Source of the DNA: Acidimicrobiales bacterium
GTDB taxonomy: Bacteria; Actinomycetota; Acidimicrobiia; Acidimicrobiales; Acidimicrobilacustridaceae
NCBI GenBank assembly: GCA_025456085.1
Contig: JALOLF010000020.1
Span: forward strand, 1-43,971
Length of the DNA: 43,971 nt
Direction: 5' to 3'
Below, in pieces: positions 8,124-15,996 of this stretch (its first letter is position 1; the number at the start of each line of letters is the position of its first letter). The notes below the pieces were generated by a model. The model was not told the origin of the DNA. It did not search any database and was given only the letters and a program-made list of their open reading frames with translations. Made by a program: the position numbers and the translations under genes.

Positions 8124-9338
8124 GTGTCCGCGAGCTGGCGTATCGACCTGGGTGCGATCTTCCTCTACCTGGCGCTCGGGTCGATGTTCTCGGCCATCCC
8201 GCGCTACGTCACCGAGCAGCTCGGGGAGTCGAAGGCCCTGGCCGGCTTCGCGGTGTCGGTGTTCTTCCTGGCCGCGGTGGTGGCCCGACCCCTGGCGGGC
8301 CGTTTCGCCGACCGACGGGGCCGCCGTCCGATGCTGGTCCTGCTGCCCTTCGTGATCGCCGCCGCGTTCGCCGGGCTGCACCTCGCCCGGGAGGTGGGTC
8401 CCGTGCTGGCCCTGCGCCTGGTCCAGGGCTTCGCCGGCGGGGCCTTCTACGTCGCCGCCGTCACCGCCGAGACCGACCTCGCCCCACCCGATCGTCGGGC
8501 CTCGGCCGTGGCCCGGCTGTCGGTGGCCATCTACCTCGGCTTCGCCGCCGGCCCCCTGGTGGGCGAGTGGCTCACCGACCGGGGCAGCGGCTGGACCTGG
8601 ACGGTGGCGTCACTGCTGGCCGTGGTGGCGGGCCTGCTCACCACGACCGTCCCCGAGACGCGGCCCGCGCTCACCCCGGCGCCGGTCGACGCCACCGTGG
8701 TGGTACCGACCGGGTCGCAGCCCCCGGCGGTGACCACCCCCACCGCGGACGGCCCGGCACCGTTCATCTACCCCGCCGCGGTGCTGCCGGGGATCACGCT
8801 GCTGACCCTGGGCGTCGGCTACGCCACCATCACCAGCCTCTCCGCGCTCTACGCCCGGGCCATCGGGCTGGACTCCTCCGAGCCGCTGTACCTGGCCTTC
8901 GCGCTGTCCATCCTGGTGGTGCGCCTGGTCTCGGGCCGGGTGGCCGACACCGTCGGCCCGGTGCGGGTCATCTTCCCCGGGCTCGCCTCCTTCGTCGCCG
9001 GCTTCGCGTGCCTGTCGCTGCTCGACGTGCCCGCTCCCGCGGTCGTCGGTGTCACCCTGGTCGGCGTGGGATGGGCGCTGGTCTTCCCCGCCACGATCGC
9101 GTGGTTGACCGGCACCGTCCCGCTCGCCCACCGCGGCGCCGCGCTGGGCACGCTCGTCGCCTTCATGGACGTCGGCCAGGGCGCCGGTGGGTACCTGGTG
9201 GGCGCCGTGGCCGACCGCCAGGGCTTCTCCTGGGCCTATCTGGTGCCCGCCCTGCTGGCCGCGTGCGGCACGGTGGTGATGGTGGCGGCGGTACGCCGTA
9301 CGTCCGAACCCCTCGGAACCGGGACCGCGGTCCCGTAG
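8124..9338 (+). CDS. Major facilitator superfamily transporter
   Basis: A 404-residue, roughly 12-helix permease. The loop 2-3 signature appears as 'GRFADRRGRRPMLVL' near residues 57-71, typical of drug/metabolite proton antiporters. A weaker copy, 'SGRVADTVGPVR', occurs at the start of the second half, and a hydrophilic Pro/Thr/Ala-rich central loop ('PAPVDATVVVPTGSQPP') separates the two six-helix bundles. The substrate is not predictable. No ATG precedes the first helix, so GTG 8124 is the start, with a TAGCGT hexamer just upstream. The stop TAG (9336-9338) forms part of the promoter hexamer of the following PIG-L gene. Confidence 0.88.
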   Translation: MSASWRIDLGAIFLYLALGSMFSAIPRYVTEQLGESKALAGFAVSVFFLAAVVARPLAGRFADRRGRRPMLVLLPFVIAAAFAGLHLAREVGPVLALRLVQGFAGGAFYVAAVTAETDLAPPDRRASAVARLSVAIYLGFAAGPLVGEWLTDRGSGWTWTVASLLAVVAGLLTTTVPETRPALTPAPVDATVVVPTGSQPPAVTTPTADGPAPFIYPAAVLPGITLLTLGVGYATITSLSALYARAIGLDSSEPLYLAFALSILVVRLVSGRVADTVGPVRVIFPGLASFVAGFACLSLLDVPAPAVVGVTLVGVGWALVFPATIAWLTGTVPLAHRGAALGTLVAFMDVGQGAGGYLVGAVADRQGFSWAYLVPALLAACGTVVMVAAVRRTSEPLGTGTAVP

Positions 9339-9341
9339 GCT
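9320..9341 (+). promoter_or_regulatory. 16-bp palindrome abutting a leaderless -10 (TAGGCT) for the PIG-L gene
   Basis: CGGGACCGCGGTCCCG (9320-9335) is a perfect 16-base palindrome inside the last MFS codons. It is followed immediately by TAGGCT (9336-9341), then 6 bases and ATG 9348. The hexamer and spacing match other leaderless starts here. The palindrome sits where a repressor would block the promoter, but a few such palindromes are expected by chance in a window this GC-rich. Confidence 0.45.
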
Positions 9342-9347
9342 CGGGGG

Positions 9348-10085
9348 ATGGCAGACGTCATGACCGATCGGGGGCCCCTCGCCGCTCCCTCACGGGCCCT
9401 CGTGGTCTGCGCCCACCCCGACGACGTCGACTTCGGTGCCGCAGGGACGGTCGCGTCCCTGACCGCCGCCGGGTGCACCGTGTCGTACTGCCTGGCGACC
9501 TCGGGCGACGCCGGCAGCGATGACCTCTCCTTCACCACCGACGAGCTGGTGGCACTACGGGAGAAGGAGCAGCGCGCCGCCGCCCACGAGGTCGGTGTCG
9601 ACGACCTCACCTTCCTGCGCCACGGCGACGGGCGCCTCGAAGCCACCCTCGAGCTGCGCCGCGACATCACCCGGGTCGTCCGCCGGGTGCGGCCCGACGT
9701 GGTGATCTGCCAGTCGCCGGAGCGCATCCTGGAGCGGATCTTCGCCTCGCACCCCGATCACCTCGCGGCGGGCGAGGCCACGCTGTGCGCCGTGTACCCC
9801 GACGCCCGCAACCCCCGTGCCTTCCCCGAGCTGCTGGCCGAGGGCCTGGAGCCCCATGTCGTGCCCCAGGTGTGGCTCATGGCCCACCCCCGGCCCGATC
9901 TGGTGGTCGACGTGACCGAGCACTTCGACCGCAAGATCGCCGCACTGCGGGCGCACCTGTCCCAGACCGGCCACCGCAGCGACCTCGAGGAGATGGTGGG
10001 CGGCTGGCTGGCCGGCAACGCCGAGCAGGCCGGCTTCGACCGAGGCCGTCTGGCCGAGGCGTTCAAGGTCGTCCCCACGGTGTGA
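9348..10085 (+). CDS. PIG-L/LmbE-family deacetylase
   Basis: A 245-residue zinc-dependent N-acetylglucosaminyl deacetylase-type protein. The metal and catalytic motif AHPDD is in 'VVCAHPDDVDFGAAGTV' (residues about 21-37). The third metal His is in 'SHPDHLAAGEA' near residue 138. Family members remove the N-acetyl group from GlcNAc conjugates: mycothiol and bacillithiol precursors, GPI intermediates, antibiotics. It is shorter than actinobacterial MshB (about 300 aa), so mycothiol synthesis is possible but not indicated. The 'SGDAGSDD' loop is typical of the LmbE subgroup. The start is set by TAGGCT-N6-ATG. The last 23 bases overlap the DUF3445 gene tail to tail. Confidence 0.88.
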   Translation: MADVMTDRGPLAAPSRALVVCAHPDDVDFGAAGTVASLTAAGCTVSYCLATSGDAGSDDLSFTTDELVALREKEQRAAAHEVGVDDLTFLRHGDGRLEATLELRRDITRVVRRVRPDVVICQSPERILERIFASHPDHLAAGEATLCAVYPDARNPRAFPELLAEGLEPHVVPQVWLMAHPRPDLVVDVTEHFDRKIAALRAHLSQTGHRSDLEEMVGGWLAGNAEQAGFDRGRLAEAFKVVPTV

Positions 10086-10971
10086 CGCCCCGGACCTGCC
10101 CGGTGGCGGCCAGCCAGTCGGGGAGCCAGCCGGGGAAGGGTGGGGCCTCGCCGAGGCGACGCAGGTCGGACTGCTTCGCCCGCAGCGCGGCGGCCAGCGC
10201 CGAGGCGACGTGCGGGACGGCGGTGAGCGCCGCCGCGGGACACACCTGGGTGCGGATGGTGAACAGCACCGCGCCCGTGGTGGGCAACCGCCGCAGCGTC
10301 TGGTACTCCGAGCGCAGCCACACGCCCTCGATGCCCCGGCCCTCGTAGCTCTCCGGCGCCTCGTGGGGTTCGGGGCGGAACAGGTCGTCGTGACTGTGGA
10401 TCGACAGGTTTCGGCGCCACACGGGTCGCTCTGGGCGCAGGCGGGTGACGAACGTGTCCACCTTGCGCTCGAGCTCCTCGGCGTAGTGGCCGACCGGCGC
10501 GTGCACCGCGGCCAACGGTCGCCCGATCTTGTCGGCGATGCGCCAGTGCGAGGGGAACCACACGGCGGCGGCGGTGAGCACGTCGCCCCCCGTGCCGTCG
10601 GGCGCCGGGGGACCCAGCAGGCACAGGTCCTCCTGCACGAGCAGGCCCGCCGTCTCCAGCGGATGCCGGTCGCGGCGGGCGTCGGCGAGCACCCCTGCCG
10701 GGTCGGCGCCCAGCTCCGGGTGGTGGCGGGTCAGCCAGTCCCGGACCAGACCGAGGGTCTCGGCACCGGCGGCCTCGGTGCCGGCCAGGGCGGCCACGAC
10801 CTCGACGTGGTGATCCCGCGACAGCGCGGCCTTGAGGGCCAGGTCGGCGTCACGCCGGTCGTCGACCACCAGCCAGCGGTCGAGCTCGAGCGGGTGCACG
10901 CCCATGGACAGCCACGGGGGACCGGCCCGCAGGGGCAGCTCCTCGAGCCAGTCGGGTGTTGCGGTGGCCAT
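10063..10971 (-). CDS. DUF3445 / haem-dependent oxidative N-demethylase-family protein
   Basis: A 302-residue member of the DUF3445 (HODM alpha-subunit-like) family. Family blocks seen are 'WLSMGVHPLELDRWLVVD' near the N-terminus and 'AVWFPSHWRIADKIGRPLAAVHAPV' at about 165-190. Also present are 'RRNLSIHSHDDLFRP' and 'LRSEYQTLRRLPTTGAVLFTIRT' near the C-terminus. Characterised HODM removes methyl groups from amines such as dimethylamine using haem and a PAS-like fold. Whether this copy acts on amines is unknown, and no electron-transfer partner subunits lie beside it. ATG 10971 was chosen because sequence further upstream is Arg-rich, non-family, and would overlap the acyl-CoA dehydrogenase start region. 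It overlaps the PIG-L 3' end by 23 bases. Confidence 0.85.
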   Translation of the reverse strand: MATATPDWLEELPLRAGPPWLSMGVHPLELDRWLVVDDRRDADLALKAALSRDHHVEVVAALAGTEAAGAETLGLVRDWLTRHHPELGADPAGVLADARRDRHPLETAGLLVQEDLCLLGPPAPDGTGGDVLTAAAVWFPSHWRIADKIGRPLAAVHAPVGHYAEELERKVDTFVTRLRPERPVWRRNLSIHSHDDLFRPEPHEAPESYEGRGIEGVWLRSEYQTLRRLPTTGAVLFTIRTQVCPAAALTAVPHVASALAAALRAKQSDLRRLGEAPPFPGWLPDWLAATGQVRGVTPWGRP

Positions 10972-11089
10972 GGCCCGCAGTCTCCCAGCCTCGCTGAGCC
11001 CGGAGGGCACGCGCTCGACCGTGCACCGAGTCGCCTCGGGTGCGAGGGTGGGGCACCGCCGACGTCGCCGATCCCGGAGGATCACCCCC

Positions 11090-12220
11090 ATGTCTGCTGG
11101 CACCCTCGAGTTCGCCTGGTCGCCCGAGCTGGTCGCGCTGCAGGCCGAGGCGCACGAGGTCGCGGACGCGGCGATCGCCGCTCACGGCCAGCACGACGAC
11201 GCCTGGATCAACGGCTACTCGCGGGTGTTCTCCCGGGAGCTGGGCCGTCGGGGGTGGATCGGCATGACGTGGCCCACCGAGGTGGGGGGCGGCGGTCGCT
11301 CGGTGCTCGAGCGGTTCGTGGTGACCGAGGCGCTCATCGACAAGGGCGCTCCCATCGCCGCCTCGTGGTTCGCCGACCGCCAGATGGGCCCCACCCTGAT
11401 CGCCTACGGCACGCCGGAGCAGCAACGTGACTTCCTGCCCGGCATCCTCGCCGGCGAGACCGGCTGGTGCATCGGCATGAGCGAGCCCGATGCCGGCAGC
11501 GACCTGGCGTCGCTGGCCACGCGGGCCGTGCGCGACGGCGACCACTACGTGGTGGACGGCCAGAAGATCTGGACCAGCTTCGGCGAGACCGCCGACTACT
11601 GCTACCTGATCTGTCGCACGTCCAGCGAGGGACCTCGCCACGCCGGCATCTCGGAGCTGATCGTGCCCATGGACACCCCGGGCGTGACGGTGCGACCCAT
11701 CGAGGACATGACCACCAACCGGCACTTCTGCGAGGTCTTCTTCGACGGCGTGCGGGTGCCGGCGGCGAACCTGGTGGGCGAGGAGGGCGGCTCGTTCCGC
11801 CAGACGATGCGTCAGCTCGAGCACGAGCGGGGCGGTGTCGACCGGCTGCTGTCGAACCGGGCCCTGTACCTCGAAGCGCTCGGCCGGGCCGACACCGCCG
11901 ACCCGCTCGTGCGCCAGGAGGTGGCCCGCCTCGAGACCGGCTATCGCATCGGACGTCTGCTGGTGCTGCGGGAGGTGCTGGGTCAGGCCCCCCGGCAGTT
12001 CTCGGCTGCGACCAAGGCCTTCTGCACCGAGCACGAGCAGCGTGTCGCCGACTTCGTGGCCCGGACGTGGGGCATGGACGCCACCCTGTGGGGCCGGGCG
12101 GCACGGGGTGCGTGCTACGCACCCGCCTACACGATCATGGGCGGCACGTCGCTGATCCTGCGCAACATCCTGGGGGAGCGGACCCTCGGATTGCCCCGGG
12201 AGCCCGTCGTCACCCGGTAG
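11090..12220 (+). CDS. Acyl-CoA dehydrogenase-family protein
   Basis: A 376-residue flavoprotein that oxidises acyl-CoA thioesters at the alpha-beta bond and passes electrons to ETF. Visible motifs are 'GWCIGMSEPDAGSDLASL' (FAD/substrate signature), 'VVDGQKIWTSFGETADYC' and 'LEHERGGVDRLLSNR'. The C-terminal 'MGGTSLILRNILGERTLGLP' is the family end motif. The length is normal (about 380). It resembles the FadE-type long or branched-chain members common in actinobacteria; the chain specificity is not visible. ATG 11090 follows GGAGG in 'CCCGGAGGATC' at good spacing. It runs divergently from the DUF3445 gene, and its last 11 bases overlap the DUF4126 gene tail to tail. Confidence 0.92.
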   Translation: MSAGTLEFAWSPELVALQAEAHEVADAAIAAHGQHDDAWINGYSRVFSRELGRRGWIGMTWPTEVGGGGRSVLERFVVTEALIDKGAPIAASWFADRQMGPTLIAYGTPEQQRDFLPGILAGETGWCIGMSEPDAGSDLASLATRAVRDGDHYVVDGQKIWTSFGETADYCYLICRTSSEGPRHAGISELIVPMDTPGVTVRPIEDMTTNRHFCEVFFDGVRVPAANLVGEEGGSFRQTMRQLEHERGGVDRLLSNRALYLEALGRADTADPLVRQEVARLETGYRIGRLLVLREVLGQAPRQFSAATKAFCTEHEQRVADFVARTWGMDATLWGRAARGACYAPAYTIMGGTSLILRNILGERTLGLPREPVVTR

Positions 12221-12803
12221 CCGGCACGGTCGGATCGCCCCGTCCGAAACGGCGCCGGATGCGGCTCCACACGCCCCGGATGGCCTTGTACAGCAACACC
12301 GCCGTGATGCTGGTGGCGATGGCCAGGAACACCGTCACCACGAAGGCGATCTTCGGATAGGCGATGGCCAGCGCCATGACCACACCCACGATCCCGTCCT
12401 CGACGAGGCTCGCCACGATGTTCGACGCCGGCTCCGGGGAGGTGTTGATCAGGGCCCGGGCGGATGCCTTGGCCGAGTGGCTCGACAGGGCGAGCGCGGC
12501 CCCGACGATCGCCAGCACCGGCAGCGGCAGCTCCTGGTCGGGGGCGGCGGCCGCGATCCACGCCGCGCCCGCCGGTCGGATCACGGTGTTGATCGCGTCC
12601 CACACGCTGTCGAGCAGCGCGATCTTGTCGACCACGAACTCCACCGCCAGCAGCACGAGCGCCGCGCCGATGACCCAGGGGTTCTCGAGCGCGGGCGACA
12701 CCGTGATCCAGTCCAGCCGCCCGGCGATCCCGAGCACCGCGGCCACCGCGTAGAGGCTGATCCCGGCCGACCACGAGCTGGCGACGACGGTGCCGAGGTC
12801 CAT
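12210..12803 (-). CDS. DUF4126-family membrane protein
   Basis: A 197-residue integral membrane protein with about four to five hydrophobic helices. The family-typical 'SHSAKASARALINTSPEPASNIVASLVEDG' region is near the centre, and a basic cytoplasmic tail ends 'RIRRRFGRGDPTV'. The function of DUF4126 proteins is unknown; the central charged and polar block between helices suggests a channel or a carrier of small molecules, but that is speculation. ATG 12803 (MDLGTVVASS) was chosen over an in-frame upstream ATG because the extra N-terminus would be Arg/Pro-rich and unlike the family. It runs divergently from the MMPL gene with a 169-base spacer. That spacer contains a 7-bp hairpin (12835-12856). 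Confidence 0.82.
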   Translation of the reverse strand: MDLGTVVASSWSAGISLYAVAAVLGIAGRLDWITVSPALENPWVIGAALVLLAVEFVVDKIALLDSVWDAINTVIRPAGAAWIAAAAPDQELPLPVLAIVGAALALSSHSAKASARALINTSPEPASNIVASLVEDGIVGVVMALAIAYPKIAFVVTVFLAIATSITAVLLYKAIRGVWSRIRRRFGRGDPTVPATG

Positions 12804-12922
12804 GACCCCAGTGTGGCCGCTGCGGGCGGCGGGCGACGGTCGGGACCGGGACCGTCCACGCCCGACAGCCGGCTCACGACGTGTTCGGCGGGGCAAGTGT
12901 GCCTGGCGTCACGTCGGGAACT

Positions 12923-12928
12923 AGCGTG
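12923..12928 (+). promoter_or_regulatory. Candidate -10 (TAGCGT) for the MMPL gene
   Basis: TAGCGT lies 44 bases before GTG 12973, giving a leader of about 38 bases. A GACGGTC/GACCGTC hairpin lies further upstream at 12835-12856. Confidence 0.4.
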
Positions 12929-12972
12929 CGGCCAGCGTTCCATCAGTCGGCTACCGGCACCCGGGAGAACTC

Positions 12973-15819
12973 GTGCAGGACGGCATCCATCTCACACGAA
13001 TGCAGCGTTTCTGGTCCGCGCTGGCGGTGTATCTGGGCAAGCACGCCGGCATCGTCGCCATCGTGGGCCTGCTCATCACCATGGTGCTCGGCTACGGCAC
13101 GACGAAGCTGGAGTTCGCCACCGGCCAGGACAGCTACCTCAACGACACCGACCAGGTCTTCATCGACAACGTCGCCTACCAGGACCTGTTCGGTGGCCAG
13201 GCCGTGCTGGTGGTGTTCAAGGCCGCCGAGGGCAAGACCATCGCCGACATGATGACCGTCGGGAACCAGGAGGCGTTCGCGGAGCTGGAGGCCTACTTCA
13301 AGGACCAGCCCGACTGCGACCCGAACGATCCGGATGACGAGGACTGCCTCATCGACAACGTCGTCACCCCCAAGACGGCGCTCGAGTGGACCAACAACCT
13401 GCTCGTCAACAAGCCGGACGGCACCCCGGCGGAGGACCCGACCCAGAGCGCGGCCGGCCTGGCCCTCCTGCACGCCATCGAGGACGACCCCGACGAGGCG
13501 GCCAAGGCCATCCGGTTCGGGGCGTCGGCGGCGTCCGCCGAGCGCCTCGCCGAGATCCCCGCCGAGGACCGCAACTTCGCCAACCCGGAGTGGATCGACT
13601 TCCTGCTCTACGACAACGAGAAGGACCCGGCCAACACCGCGGACACCCGCGACGACGAGTACCCGAACACCGACGACATCCGCAAGGCCCAGCGCCCGGT
13701 GTTCCCCGACAACACCCACATGCAGCTCATCGTGCGCCTCACCGGCAACGCCTCCCTCGAACAGGAGGCCGCCGGTGCCATCAAGGTGCGCGACAAGGTC
13801 GAGGAGTTCGTCGCCGAGGGACGCTTCGAGAACGTGGACCTCACCCCCCGGGAGGACGGCGCCGAAGGAGCCATCCAGGGTGTCACGGTCACCGGAGCGG
13901 CGTACCTGCTGAAGGACATCAACGACTACCTCAAGGGCGGCATGCTCCAGCTCGGCGCCATCGCCGTCGTCATCATGACGATCATCCTGCTGGTGCTGTT
14001 CGACGTGCGCTGGCGGCTGCTGCCCCTGGCCGTCATCCTCTTCGGCGTCACCTGGGCCTTCGGCCTCGCCGGGTACCTCGGCATCCCGCTGACCCTGGTC
14101 ACCATCGCCGGCCTCCCGGTCATGTTGGGCATCGGCATCGACTACGCCATCCAGATGCACGCCCGGGTGGAGGAGGAGGTCATCGTCGACCGCGCCTCGC
14201 ACCCCATCCAGGAGACCGCCCGCGGCCTGTGCCCGGCGCTGCTCGTGGTGACCTTCGACGCCGTGTTCGCCTTCGCCGCCCTGCGCTGGGCGAAGGTGCC
14301 CATGATCCGCGACTTCGGTCTGCTGCTGGCCGTCGGCATCGCCGTGATCTGCCTGGCCAGCATCGTGATCCCGCTCGCCACCCTCGGCATCCGCGAGTAC
14401 AAGTCACCGACGCACCGCGGCGACTTCCGCGAGGGGGTCCTCGGGCGTCTCACGGTGTGGCTCGGGAACCTGCCCATGTGGCTGGGTCCCCTGCTGGCCG
14501 TGATGAGCCTGGGCATCTTCGCCTGGGGCATCGTCGTGGAGGAGGAGCTGGAGCTGCAGACCGACCCCGTGCAGTGGGTCAACCAGTCGTCTCGCAACCT
14601 GGAGGACTTCCGGTTCGTGGAGGAGGAGACCGGTTCGAGCTCCGAGCTCGCCTTCTTCATCCAGGCGGAGACCGAGGAGCTGCTCTTCTCCCAGGAGATG
14701 GTGGACTTCATCGCCCCCTACTCGGAGGGCCTGCTGGCCAACTACGGCGGGGAGATCCCCGAGGGCAAGATCAGCCCGGAGCTGCTCACCGCCACCAGCC
14801 TCATCACCACGGTGGACTACGCCATCGAGATCCCGGGCACCACCAACCTGAGCCCGCGTGCCGAGGACGTGCAGGCCGCGTACGACCTGGCGCCGGAGGA
14901 CATCCAGGTGTCGACGGTGAACCCCGAGGCGCTGGCCATGAACCTCATCTTCCGCTACGGCGACCGCTCGTTGCAGGAGCGCCAGGAGACGGTCAGCCAG
15001 GTCCGCGACGCCATCGAGAACTCCGAGGAGGGCCTGGCCCTCGCCGACGAGCTGAGCCTGGCCCGCCCGCCCGAGGGCATCACGGCCACGCCGTCGGGCC
15101 TGGCCATCGTGGGCATCGGCCTGCTCGAGAACCTCGAGGCCAACCGCATCCTGCTCACCTACCTGGCCATCCTGTTCGTCGGTCTCTTCCTCGCCGTGCG
15201 ACTCAAGAGCGTGGTGCGGTCGTTGCTGTCGCTGGTGCCGGTGCTCATCGCCGTGGGCGCGGCGTCCATCGTGGCCTGGGCCTTCGACCTGAAGCTGAGC
15301 CCCATGACCGCCGTCGGCGGACCGCTCGTGGTGGCGGCCTGCACCGAGTTCACCTCGCTGATCCTGCTGCGCTACCTGGAGGAGCGCCGACGCGGCCTGT
15401 GGCCCCGTCAGGCCGTGGACGTGGCCGCCGCCCGTACCGGTCGCGCCTTCATCGTGTCGGCCCTGACCGCCATCTCCGGCGTGCTCGTCATCTCCACGTC
15501 GAGCCTGCCCCTGCTGCGGGACTTCGGCCGCATCGTGGGCATGAACGTGGCCGTGGCGCTGGCCACCGCCCTCACCGTGCTGCCGCCGCTGCTGGTGTGG
15601 GCCGACCAGCGCGGCTGGGTGTCCAAGGGCGAGATCCCCGACGAGCTGTTGAAGGCCACCACGCCCAAGTGGGCCGGGCCGGAGCCGACGGAGATCGAGC
15701 ACGTCGACCCGACCTCACCCGAGACCGTCGGGGTCTTCGACGACACGGGTGCTCCGGGCACGCCGTCGGGCGGCGCCCCGGAGGCGCCGGGTTCCCCGCC
15801 GCCGACCAACTTCGCCTGA
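12973..15819 (+). CDS. MMPL/HAE3-type RND superfamily transporter
   Basis: A 948-residue membrane protein with the two-fold RND layout: one helix, a large external domain and five helices, repeated. Helix 1 is at residues about 25-45. The first external domain (45-320) is very acidic. Helices 2-6 lie at about 320-470, and the second half begins near 495 with external residues 520-715. Helix 4 has the proton-relay pair in 'GIGIDYAIQMHARVEEE'. The matching second-half site reads 'VAACTEFTSLILLRYLEER', so Glu-Phe replaces Asp-Tyr. Relatives export lipids, hopanoids or hydrophobic compounds; the cargo is unknown. GTG 12973 with GGGAG five bases upstream is preferred, but ATG 13000 nine codons later is possible. 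The tail after the last helix is acidic and Pro/Gly-rich. Confidence 0.88.
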   Translation: MQDGIHLTRMQRFWSALAVYLGKHAGIVAIVGLLITMVLGYGTTKLEFATGQDSYLNDTDQVFIDNVAYQDLFGGQAVLVVFKAAEGKTIADMMTVGNQEAFAELEAYFKDQPDCDPNDPDDEDCLIDNVVTPKTALEWTNNLLVNKPDGTPAEDPTQSAAGLALLHAIEDDPDEAAKAIRFGASAASAERLAEIPAEDRNFANPEWIDFLLYDNEKDPANTADTRDDEYPNTDDIRKAQRPVFPDNTHMQLIVRLTGNASLEQEAAGAIKVRDKVEEFVAEGRFENVDLTPREDGAEGAIQGVTVTGAAYLLKDINDYLKGGMLQLGAIAVVIMTIILLVLFDVRWRLLPLAVILFGVTWAFGLAGYLGIPLTLVTIAGLPVMLGIGIDYAIQMHARVEEEVIVDRASHPIQETARGLCPALLVVTFDAVFAFAALRWAKVPMIRDFGLLLAVGIAVICLASIVIPLATLGIREYKSPTHRGDFREGVLGRLTVWLGNLPMWLGPLLAVMSLGIFAWGIVVEEELELQTDPVQWVNQSSRNLEDFRFVEEETGSSSELAFFIQAETEELLFSQEMVDFIAPYSEGLLANYGGEIPEGKISPELLTATSLITTVDYAIEIPGTTNLSPRAEDVQAAYDLAPEDIQVSTVNPEALAMNLIFRYGDRSLQERQETVSQVRDAIENSEEGLALADELSLARPPEGITATPSGLAIVGIGLLENLEANRILLTYLAILFVGLFLAVRLKSVVRSLLSLVPVLIAVGAASIVAWAFDLKLSPMTAVGGPLVVAACTEFTSLILLRYLEERRRGLWPRQAVDVAAARTGRAFIVSALTAISGVLVISTSSLPLLRDFGRIVGMNVAVALATALTVLPPLLVWADQRGWVSKGEIPDELLKATTPKWAGPEPTEIEHVDPTSPETVGVFDDTGAPGTPSGGAPEAPGSPPPTNFA

Positions 15820-15835
15820 GGGGACGGTACCGGCG

Positions 15836-15866
15836 CCGGGGGGTGGCGGCTTCCGCCACCCCCCGG
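15836..15866 (+). terminator. Strong hairpin terminator after the MMPL gene
   Basis: A perfect 14-bp inverted repeat (arms 15836-15849 and 15853-15866, CCGGGGGGTGGCGG and its complement) with a three-base loop starts 16 bases after the transporter stop. There is no U-tract, as is common in actinobacteria. It is the strongest hairpin noticed in the window. Confidence 0.75.
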
Positions 15867-15996
15867 ACGCTGCCTGCTGCTCGGCGCTGACCGGCCGAGT
15901 GGTCGGCCGTGGCCCACGGCGGGGAAAAAGCCTCTGGCGTGGGGCGGCACCCGGGTCGCACGGTGAGGGCGTACAACCGATCGAAGGAGGTCGAGG
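15867..15996 (+). other. Hairpin-rich 5' region of the giant secreted protein gene
   Basis: This 130-base stretch holds two close inverted repeats: GGCCGA/TCGGCC (15893-15908) and GCCGTGG-C-CCACGGC (15906-15920). They overlap by three bases and so exclude each other. An unusual A-run ('GGGGAAAAAGCC') follows. A near-perfect ribosome site AAGGAGG (15984-15990) lies six bases before ATG 15997. No TANNNT hexamer is present close to the start, unlike most genes here, so the transcript may have a longer structured leader. A riboswitch is conceivable but no known class could be matched. Confidence 0.45.

Noticed and set aside
6275..9523. A frame of over 1000 codons on the plus strand across the kinase and MFS genes
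   Set aside because: It is Arg/Gly/Pro-rich, runs through two genes of opposite strand with clear motifs, and shows no family.
15867..15996. Calling this leader a c-di-GMP-I riboswitch outright
   Set aside because: Only parts of the 3' half resemble the class; the conserved 5' segment and tetraloop-receptor features are not visible.
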